From Colias croceus (taxonomy: Eukaryota > Arthropoda > Insecta > Lepidoptera > Pieridae), in assembly GCF_905220415.1 (NCBI RefSeq), contig NC_059568.1:496001-560000 (forward strand): 64,000 bases of DNA, written 5' to 3'. The first letter of the stretch is position 1. Each line of letters starts with the position of its first letter. This document shows, one piece after another, positions 12,481 through 20,110 of this stretch. A program made the translations under genes and the position numbers. The notes beneath the pieces are model-generated. The model did no database searches, was not told the DNA's origin, and worked only from the letters and a program-made list of their open reading frames with translations.

Positions 12481-12905
12481 CGTGTGTTTTATTTTCCCGC
12501 TTTTTTATAAGTCTCCGAAAAATCGTAGCTTTTCAAAAACTCTGAAATACTAGTTAAAGATGAGATAATGTTAAAATCAATCCATGACAAATTTACTAAT
12601 CTTCGAATTACATCAAAGCATGTACCTAAAGAGAAGTTATATACACTTTGTTGCCTACACTACAACTGTGTGAAAATAAATCATCTTTGATGTATTTTCT
12701 TCGCATCTATTTAGTAACTAGGTACCTACCTAACTACATTATTTTCTAAATTGATCAAGATCATACCCACATCTCGCCAAAGTACTTAAACAATAATTCG
12801 TAGTGATCAGAATGATGACTTATTTCTAACCAATTTTAGATAGTGTATGTAAGCCTTAATTGAAACGAAGGAATTTCAATTAAACGCATTATCATCCAAA
12901 CGATT
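12481..12905 (+). promoter_or_regulatory. Short upstream region and presumed promoter/5' UTR of the microexon gene
   Basis: Only about 440 bp separate the Slo2 poly(A) signal from the ATG at 12,906. The interval is AT-rich. I see no clear TATA box at a fixed distance and no further exon. The promoter must lie here or inside Slo2 unless more 5' noncoding exons exist. Confidence 0.35.
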
Positions 12906-13149
12906 ATGAATACGCATCAAGTGCACGCTATACTCTTATCTGTAATGGTAAAATAACTATAAATGTTTTTTGGGCCTCGTTTCATCAAAAAAAATTAGTA
13001 CCTATTAACGAACTTCAAAATAATGCATTTATTTAGGTACTTATTTATTTGTGTTGGTCGAAAATTGTTTCATTGAAATAAAACTGTGAGATTTTCATTC
13101 GCAGGTTCTATTCTTCGCGCAAAGTACATGCGTCAATGACTTCGGTCAA
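12906..13149 (+). CDS. Two exons encoding the signal peptide of the microexon gene
   Basis: Exon 12906-12947 encodes M-N-T-H-Q-V-H then AILLSVM and ends at donor GTAAAA. Exon 13105-13149 (acceptor TTCGCAG, donor GTGAGT) continues VLFFAQS then TCVNDFGQ. Joined at phase 0 they give a short N-region, a hydrophobic core split by the intron, and a plausible cleavage site after Ala-Gln-Ser or nearby. The start was chosen because it is the only ATG upstream that gives an in-phase hydrophobic leader with a donor. Confidence 0.78.
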
Positions 13150-16100
13150 GTGAGTTTTTTTTTTTACAAAATATAACTTATACTTTCTGTCACGCGTCCT
13201 AATACTTACCTACCTACTTATATATCTCTTGATAGTCATTTACATTGATATGAGATGTTTCGACAATTGAAGACATGTTTTAAATTTTCAGATGAAGAGG
13301 TCTTGTATAGCAAAGGCAAGTAAATAGACATAAGCGAATTTACATGGGATGTAGGTACCTATATTCAAACTAAGATCTTTATGTACCGTACTAAGATTAC
13401 TTTTTCTAAACACAATAATCTGAATATCAGTACTTTACATTATGTATTATAAATTATTAAAAAAAAGCCTCATGCATTTCATTTTCAGTGCAAGGGGAAC
13501 GACTGTAGATCTAAGGTAATTATTTTTCTTTGTTGCGTCAAAGCATTTTTATGAGAATTAAATAGTTATATTTTTAATAAAATTGTACATAAATAATTTT
13601 ATTCTTATGCATCGACCAGTGTCACGGCAGTATGTCGTCTTCTTTGGTAAGATTTTTTCATATTAATTGAATAGTAGTATGTATTTACAGATACCTACTC
13701 AATACTTACCTGTATAAAAACAAGGTACATGCAACATTATATTTTCCTCTTTCAGGCTGTAGGCTTTAATTCAACTGCTACGGTATGTAGATAACAATAG
13801 TTATGTTCAGTTATATCTTACTAATATAATCCAATTTGAATGTTAAATTTTGGACCATAATATTAAATATTAAGCTACCATTTCATTTTAGGCAAAGGGC
13901 GACTTATCCACTGTCGAGGTAAAGAAATCTTAAAAATAAAGTTTTATCTATTACTAGCTGCTCTTCACGGTTTCACCCGCGCGGCCTCCTGTTGCGCGCG
14001 ATGATAATATATTATAGCCTAACCTTCCTCGATAAATGGGCTATCAACACCGAAAGAATTTTTCAAATCAGACTAGTAGTTCCCGAGATTAGCGCGTTCA
14101 AACAAACAAACTCCTCAGCTTTATAATATTAGTATAGATAGTACCTAGGTATAAGGGTTTCTACACGGTTTAATTTAAACATAAACACAATAATATATGA
14201 AAATGTATCATATTACTTACTTTATATTTGAAATTTCAGTGCTTTGGTCCATTTTGCCAAGCAAACGTAAGTGGATTATAATAACTATGATACCTATTTA
14301 ACTTTAAAAATAATTAACTAAGTAACTATGTTGGACATAATAATTTTATTTTCATTTCAGTGTGATGGCGTACTTAACATATGCATGGCTAAGGTATTTC
14401 TTTTAGGAATATTTTATACCTTTACATTAAGTATGTGATTCCTAACATACATTTTTAATGACAGTGTTCCTGGTAAATCCTGAACTACAGTTTACTATGG
14501 AATTCTGGAATTTTGTCAGTTTTCACAGTTGCACCGTTGCACGAACCCATTCATTTTTTATTGTCAGTTAAAGCATAGTTTATTCCTATTTCAGTGCTAT
14601 GGTCGTGCTTGTAAATCTCAAGTGAGTATCTACATTCATTCTATACAAATAAAAATAAAAACTGAATATAAAATGAATCTCGTGATTCACCTCAGTGAAT
14701 ACCTAATTCGTCCTTCTTCTTTTCAAGTCCTAAAAAATCGTTTTTACTCTTTTAGAGTAAAAACGATCACTAAAACTAAATATTTTTAATTAATAAAGTA
14801 CATTACCTACATTTCAGTGCAACGCAGGAGCTTGTTTAACATTTGTAAGATATTTCAGTATTACTATTTATATTAGTACTATGTATTTAGGTATATACCT
14901 TCTTTTCATATACTTAAGTTTAGCAACAAGAACATGTATTAAATTTTGAACTAAACCGTTTTATAGAGTGAAGGCCAATTTACAACGTCCAATGTAAGTA
15001 TTACTTATAATTCAAATAAATATGTTACAATTGTTATATAACTTTTTAATTCTAGAATGGTAATGTTTTTAATCAGTAAATATATTTTTTATCAGTGTCA
15101 CGGACATAAATGTCGATCAAATGTAAGTTAACTTTCTCAAGTGTTTGCGTAATAAGCTTTTATTTTAACAAAAAGAGCGTAGCGAGCACACGTGTCAGAA
15201 GTGAAACTTCTTTGTCATAAAAATTCAAGTATACTATAATGGTCACCTTAGTTCATGATGTGATGGTTATTGCCATGATGCCATCGTAGCCTATAATGTT
15301 CATACTTCATTGTTTATTTTAATAATTAAATACCGTACTTCACAGTGTACCGGAGAGCAATGCCACGCTATGGTAAGGACACTTGGAAGTTTTGTAAATT
15401 TTGATGTCAAGTACCTACATAAATAAATAACAATAAAATATTATTTGATTTTGTGCATATTTTTTAGTGTTCAGGAACTGCGTGTATAACAGAGGTGAGC
15501 TGTGATATTTTTGTTATAGAAATGATGAAAATAGTCTGACTGGGTATTTATTTCTGAAATGTGCCACAAAAAATTAAGATCGTATATAAAGTTTCATTAT
15601 GTATCACTAAATAGTATAATGTTTAGTGTAGTTCTTTATATTTTACAGTGCCACGCAAAGAAATGTATTTCATCGGTAAGTATAAACATTCATTCATTAA
15701 TTGGTGTAGGAGGGTGTAGGTATATAAAACGCACAGAAAATCAATACAAGAACCACGCTTTGAATCAGGCCTATCATAACGGGATTATTTTCATGCATTA
15801 CTCATTCACATATTATTATGCACAGTAAATACTTATAATTAGCGACATATTTTATTGAACAAATAAGGTAGATTTAACAAAGGATACCTATAGTTAACTA
15901 CATATGTATGTAAGTATATTTATTCACATATTACATAAAATGGATGAACTGAAACTTTTATTTCAGTGTGATTTAGGCTTTATTTATTATATTTTTATTT
16001 TATTATATTTTTTTCAGTGTAATGGAAAGGCTTGTGAATCGCATGTGAGTACTAGTACCAGTCAGCAAAAACTTTTTCTATCTCCGGGCTAGGCTGATGA

Positions 16101-16541
16101 TTAAATACATTGTATCTTTATGTCTACAGATCTATTACAAATCAAACCCACACCAAAAAAAAAAGCAAGCGAATTTCAACACAACATGTAAATCTTTTCC
16201 AACAGATGGCGTTAATACAATAATCATCTTTCCTACAGTTTCTTTTTTTATTTAACTGATTAAATGAATTTGTTTTTGAAGTAAGCGTATTTAAGTTTGA
16301 TTTTAGTCATATTATAATTATGGTTCTGTAGTTTTTCTATGGTGTACATGCAATGATGCATATATCTAATTCAAATAGGTATTAATAAACAAGCAAAATG
16401 TATGAGCATATTTCAATTTAAATTAAGTTAATATTTCTGCAGTGCAAAGGTCGTCGTTGTCAAATATTCATGAGTGAGACTGCGCCTGTAACGCCGACAC
16501 CCAGAGAGACTCCTACAAGCAAACCCGCGGGGAAAATATAA
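12906..16541 (+). CDS. Secreted cysteine-rich protein built from phase-0 microexons (unrecognised family)
   Basis: Eighteen coding exons in 3.6 kb: 12906-12947, 13105-13149, 13292-13315, 13489-13515, 13620-13646, 13756-13782, 13892-13918, 14240-14266, 14361-14393, 14595-14621, 14818-14844, 14967-14993, 15096-15122, 15346-15372, 15468-15494, 15649-15675, 16018-16044, 16443-16541. Every intron is phase 0, and the joined frame has no stop until 16,539 (197 residues). Residues 1-29 form a signal peptide with core AILLSVMVLFFAQS. The mature part is a chain of nonapeptides, mostly C-x-G-x-x-C-x-x-x, ending in a Thr/Pro-rich tail. Seen: exon sizes, splice signals, repeat pattern and 25 cysteines outside the signal core. 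Inferred: secretion, disulfides between the CX4C cysteines, and growth by exon duplication. I know of no named family with this pattern; analogous microexon secreted genes occur in schistosomes (MEG) and aphids (bicycle), without evident sequence kinship. Function unknown. Confidence 0.85.
13292..13315 (+). CDS. 24-nt microexon followed by a GC-AG intron
   Basis: Encodes MKRSCIAK between the acceptor TTTTCAG and the donor GCAAGT. The exon ends AAG, so the site is AAG|GCAAGT, the usual context for rare GC donors. It aligns with the nonapeptide unit if one leading residue is missing, keeping the second Cys and the final Lys. Its ATG could serve as an alternative start, but would give a protein without a signal peptide. 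Confidence 0.72.
13489..16044 (+). CDS. Array of 14 repeat microexons (thirteen of 27 nt, one of 33 nt)
   Basis: Encoded units in order: CKGNDCRSK, CHGSMSSSL, AVGFNSTAT, AKGDLSTVE, CFGPFCQAN, CDGVLNICMAK, CYGRACKSQ, CNAGACLTF, SEGQFTTSN, CHGHKCRSN, CTGEQCHAM, CSGTACITE, CHAKKCISS, CNGKACESH. Each has an AG acceptor and a GT donor immediately at its edges, mostly TTTCAG|TGY and GTAAGT/GTGAGT. Gly or Ala sits at position 3 in nearly all units. Three units have lost both cysteines and one keeps only the first. The NST in unit 3 is a possible N-glycosylation site. Introns are 94-398 bp. All units are symmetric, so any combination can be skipped without a frameshift. Confidence 0.85.
13954..14138 (-). 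mobile_element. Lep1-like nonautonomous Helitron in a microexon-gene intron
   Basis: Reads on the minus strand from TCTATACTAATATTATAAAG to a CTAG end, flanked by A and T as expected for Helitron insertion. Internal marker phrases CGCGCTAATCTCGGGAACTA and TTTCGGTGTTGATAGCCC (complement) are shared with copies at 36.9, 46.3, 55.6 and 56.2 kb. Removing it would cut the 321-bp host intron to about 136 bp, like its neighbours. Confidence 0.75.
15174..15232. repeat. Fragment of a GAAGTGAAACTTC-type repeat
   Basis: Contains GAGCACACGTGTCAGAAGTG and GAAACTTCTTTGTCATAA, close to the left end of the element at 18,660-18,900. Truncated, in a microexon-gene intron. Confidence 0.45.
16443..16541 (+). 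CDS. Terminal exon of the microexon gene
   Basis: Opens with one more repeat unit (CKGRRCQIF) and continues into a 23-residue tail rich in Thr and Pro (SETAPVTPTPRETPTSKPAG), then TAA at 16,539. The tail could be O-glycosylated. The acceptor is TTCTGCAG. Confidence 0.82.
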   Translation, partial: CKGRRCQIFMSETAPVTPTPRETPTSKPAGKI

Positions 16542-16574
16542 CTATAATTATTATATTGTATTTGTTTTAAATGA

Positions 16575-16580
16575 AATAAA
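16575..16580 (+). terminator. Poly(A) signal of the microexon gene
   Basis: AATAAA 34 bases after the stop codon, followed by T-rich sequence. The 3' UTR would be about 50 bases, very short. Confidence 0.65.
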
Positions 16581-16620
16581 GCATTTTATGGACATTGTAT
16601 TTGAATTTATTTCTTCACTA

Positions 16621-17305
16621 CAGTACACGAAAAAATCGCTGATGCTGTCTGTCTGTCCCTATGTATGCTTAAATCTTTTTATTGTGTGGATTTTGATGGA
16701 TAGCTGATATTTTTTCTCGCGGAAGGTTCCAGTACATAATAATTATTAATTTCTTGTCTATTTATACGTTTAATTTTAGAATTTCATTTCTTTTAGTTGA
16801 ATTTAGATTGTTGATATTTTTTAAACAAAAAAAAAACTGGTTTAAAGTTGAGAAAACTTTATACCATGGCGAGTGAATGTGAACGAATAAAATAACAATT
16901 GTTTAAATTCAAAGAACCTTTAATTATAAATACAAACACAAAATGTATACACATAGAGGTAAAGGTATATCAAATGGATTCTACAGATTAAATAGATAGA
17001 ATAGAGAGAAAGAGATAGAATATTGCGATACTATGTCTCTCACTCTCTCGACTCCAACATAAATTACCGTCAAACATTTTACAATATTTTAGTAGAGAGA
17101 CAGAATATGTAACGCTATCTTCTCTTTCTTCACAAAGTACAAAACAAAGTAGCTTTGCGCCGTCTGTGTGTCTGTACGCATGAATCTTTAAAACAACGCA
17201 ATGGAATTTGATGCGGTTTTTTAAATGATTCTCAAGGAAAGTTTTAGTATATTATAATTTATTAGGCTTTAGACAAAGCGAGCGAAGCCACGGGTGGAAA
17301 GCTAG
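16621..17305 (+). mobile_element. Two Helitron-like fragments 3' of the microexon gene
   Basis: The stretch at 17,145-17,305 has CGTCTGTGTGTCTGTACGCA, an interior match to the element at 32,700-32,869, and the Lepidoptera-typical end GCGAAGCCACGGGTGGAAAG followed by CTAG. A related 5' piece (GCTGTCTGTCTGTCCCTATG) lies at 16,640-16,745. Between them is unassigned AT-rich sequence. Confidence 0.55.
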
Positions 17306-17810
17306 TTATATACAAACAATATAACTTTTCCTATGCCTCTATGTATATACTATGAACACATGAATTTTACAGGTGCGAGGAAAAACTTTTTATAATATAT
17401 ACAACGAATCTTTTAAATGCAATTCCTGAACTATTTCACAGCAAATAATTATTGCTTATTGAATCCTAGTAGCTTTAAAAACACGATATATGTATATGTA
17501 TATTCTGTAGTATGTATATTCCGTTTATACGCTTAGATAACTGAACAATTTTTGATGAATTGTAACAGAATATATACCATTTGTAAAAGTAGCCTACGTT
17601 CACATCGAAAGTGTAAATAAATTATTTAAAATCTTGATACACCTAGTATTGCTTTCAAAGTCAAAATGATGTAAAAAGCTAATCTATCGATCGTGTAAAG
17701 AAATATACATACATACACTAGAAAAACATTACCCTCCTTAAAGCATTGTTGGGTAATAACAAGAAATTATTGCATAATTGCTGATATAATATACTGCTAG
17801 CTATACCTTA

Positions 17811-18337
17811 TACAGGGTGTCCCAAAAAGTAGTGATGAACGGAAGCTGGGAGGTAGAGGACCTAGAGGGCTATCCGAATCACCCCCATGTGTTCAATTTT
17901 TCGATGTGTGTGATTTCAATTTTTCGATTGAAGCCTTCTGAATATTAAATTGAAATTTTCAGGGTAGTTACCTGATAGATAGAGCAAGTTTTAAAGCAAA
18001 ACGGAAAACTTTTTTTATGTGATTTTATTTTTTTACGGGCCCTTGAAGCGGTGAACATACTGTCCATTCAAAGGTCTGACGATAGTAAATGTTACCATAC
18101 TGAATTGGCCTATCTTTCAGCTTAGCACATAAAAAAAATCAAGCATCTAGCGCAATAATTGACGTCACCATGAGTGAAAATATCATCGTACTCGGCGATA
18201 GGTGAAAAATTGAAAAAAAAAGTCATAACTCCGAAAATACGAAAAATCGCATAACATACATGGGGATGATTCGGATAGCCCTTTAGGTCCTCTACCTCCC
18301 AGCTTCCGTTCATCACTACTTTTTGGGACACCCTGTA
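17811..18337. mobile_element. 527-bp MITE with about 79-bp terminal inverted repeats
   Basis: Ends are TACAGGGTGTCCCAAAAAGT and its reverse complement. The inverted arms continue about 79 bp with only two visible differences. If the flanking TA is the target duplication, the element begins CAGGGTGTCCC, which suits a Tc1/mariner-type nonautonomous element. The short open frame on the minus strand is only the arm and interior read through. Confidence 0.82.
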
Positions 18338-18364
18338 TATAACATCTATACATTATATTGCTTA

Positions 18365-18537
18365 GGGCTGATTTTTCAATCCTTGGTTAAAACTTATTCA
18401 TCATAACTTATTAAACTACCATTTCAAAAATGTATTCTAATTGTCCGTATATGACAGTTTACAGGTGACATTTTAAAATATTCGTGTAATACTTTATTGG
18501 ACGGATAAATTTTAACCAAGGATTGAAAGATCGGCCC
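18365..18537. mobile_element. PIF/Harbinger-like MITE, TTA target duplication
   Basis: Left end GGGCTGATTTTTCAATCCTT GGTTAAAA, right end its near-perfect complement (TTTTAACCAAGGATTGAAAG ATCGGCCC). Flanked on both sides by TTA. Size 173 bp with arms of about 28 bp. TTA duplication and GG(G/C)C ends fit PIF/Harbinger. Confidence 0.75.
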
Positions 18538-18659
18538 TTAGTCATTAGAATAATTTATTTACAACAACTTAATTATTCCAATTTAAATATAACAAGTGTA
18601 AAATCAATATATTTTATAACTGTTTAATCAAAGGTTGCTATTAGTGACTACTTATTATA

Positions 18660-18900
18660 AAAAAAAAATGTGTGCGTGTACTAGTGTACACACGTAAGAA
18701 GTGAAACTTCTTTATGACCTTATTTTTCAAAAAATAATTTACCATATGCAACTTTACAGAAATACGTCAAATCACGAGTGGTAGGGATAAGAAAAAGATG
18801 GCGCGTAACGGAAAAATGTCACGCGTAACGACAAAATGTTACACTAATTTTTTTTTCCAACCCAGATAAAGAAGTTTCACTTCAAAAATATTTCCGGTGC
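18660..18900. mobile_element. MITE-like element with AAGAAGTGAAACTTCTTTAT ends
   Basis: Left AAGAAGTGAAACTTCTTTAT near 18,697 is mirrored by ATAAAGAAGTTTCACTTC near 18,868. The end motif is itself palindromic. Inside are two copies of CGCGTAACGRMAAAATGTYAC. A fragment of the same family lies at 15,174. Confidence 0.55.
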
Positions 18901-18979
18901 TATTTTAAACACGCTTTTTATTATCTTCATCTATATGTTTGTATGTAACCGACTCCTTTAAACTAGATTTTGACCCACT

Positions 18980-19105
18980 TAAGGGTGCTTTTCCACCAAT
19001 AATGTGCGAGTATGTGTAGCGAGGAATGTTTGTAAATAACAAATAATACTATCGCTAAACTTCAAACTAAATGAAGCGATATGATTGGTGGAAAACCACC
19101 CTTTA
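18980..19105. mobile_element. Short MITE with GGGTGCTTTTCCACCAAT ends
   Basis: Left AAGGGTGCTTTTCCACCAAT and right ATTGGTGGAAAACCACCCTT are inverted repeats of about 20 bp with one main mismatch. The outer flanks are TTAA-like. 126 bp, no coding capacity. It is the third MITE within 1.3 kb. Confidence 0.65.
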
Positions 19106-19399
19106 ATTGACAAATTTAAATCAAACAAGGTACACTTATCACGGATCGGTGACAATACAATAATTTCATGATTTTTAAGCTTTTTTTAACTAAGTATATT
19201 AATCATTATTGCTAAGATATGCACACAGCTTCGTTCGTGATTTTAGAATAAGGCATATTATTGCTTATTTATGTGATAGGTTTATGGTAACAGAATATTC
19301 GATTTATTATTCTTATATACTAAAAAAAGTTTCGTTGTCTCAATAAAAGAAGTAGAAATAATATTCGCGAACGTAATATTCATTTTTTTCTTTCAATCT

Positions 19400-19405
19400 T
19401 TTATT
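19400..19405 (-). terminator. Candidate poly(A) signal of the zinc-finger gene
   Basis: AATAAA on the minus strand about 600 bases 3' of the stop at 20,009. Other AATAAA hexamers occur in this AT-rich interval, so the choice is tentative. Confidence 0.3.
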
Positions 19406-19462
19406 GGGTTTACACAACTCTATGCCATTTTTAATGTGTATCATGAACCATTTTCCAACCAT

Positions 19463-20005
19463 TTACCCAAGCGTCGTCAACCTATATCTTGCGTCGTATT
19501 CACAATGCGGTATTGTTAACATATACTCAAATCCAATATTTTTATATTCAGGCGTCGTCATCCTGTACGACAAATTGAAATTAAATTCAGGTGTCATCAA
19601 CCTATAAGTTAAATCGTATTTACAATCAGGTATCGTCAACCTTTTCACACAATGAGTTCACAATCGCCGTGAACCAATACGTTAAATTGAAATCGCGCTC
19701 AGCGGTCCTCAACCCATCATCACGCTATATTCCAAACGGCAACCCAAACTAGCATCGACTAACTATTTCTTAGAAACTTCCTCTCAGCTGTCCTTGTCAT
19801 ATTACGAGATAGGCGTCGCCAACCCAAACGAGAAGGTTGTCGCTTTTTTAGTAGTAATTTTTACACTCAGCTGTCCTCAATCTATTATCGTAGTACCGGG
19901 CAGGGGTCGCCAACCCGAACTAGTATCGAAAAATTATTTCCTATTTGTTTTTACATTCGGCTATATCCGTATCACCGGGCAGGCGTCGCCAACCCAAACG
20001 AGCAG
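19463..20005 (-). repeat. Degenerate 39-bp tandem repeat just 3' of the zinc-finger stop codon
   Basis: In mRNA sense the motif GGTTGRCGACRCCTG recurs at about nine places: plus-strand coordinates near 19,473, 19,551, 19,590, 19,632, 19,700, 19,812, 19,870, 19,904 and 19,982. Several spacings are near 39 bp or its multiples. The last copy is within 20 bp of the stop. In 19,463-19,648 the minus-strand frame is open and reads as a 13-residue repeat (RLTIPDCKYDLTY, RLMTPEFNFNLSY). Probably 3' UTR; coding use is not shown. Confidence 0.6.
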
Positions 20006-20008
20006 CAA

Positions 20009-20110
20009 TCAGTTTTGCGTGATGTTCTGTACTGTGTATGTGACGGGGATCGGCGCTGTGCCTTCCGCGTAGTGGCCGTGCGCGCGCCGGTGGTTGTGGA
20101 GTGCTGTGCC
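20009..20110 (-). CDS. Zinc-finger gene last exon, completes the final finger
   Basis: The acceptor TTTCCAG is followed by GTALHNHRRAHGHYAEG, which supplies the helix and both His of the finger begun as CELCGERFIQ in exon 14, at phase 0. The protein ends after TVQNITQN at a TGA (20,011-20,009). The model was predicted from the missing half-finger and then found 776 bp downstream, beyond the LINE insertion, which gives good confidence. Confidence 0.88.
   Translation of the reverse strand, partial: GTALHNHRRAHGHYAEGTAPIPVTYTVQNITQN

Noticed and set aside
15559..16092. Open frames of 60-90 codons across the microexon gene
   Set aside because: They run through introns containing consensus splice sites. 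The 27-nt units in other frames explain the conserved pattern.
13489..16541. Beetle-type antifreeze protein (TCTxSxxCxxAx repeat)
   Set aside because: Repeat length is 9, not 12-13, the Thr ladder is missing, and Cys spacing differs. Resemblance is only in being short and Cys-rich.
17811..18337. A gene on the minus strand inside the 527-bp element
   Set aside because: The frame covers inverted arms of a MITE and has no recognisable product.
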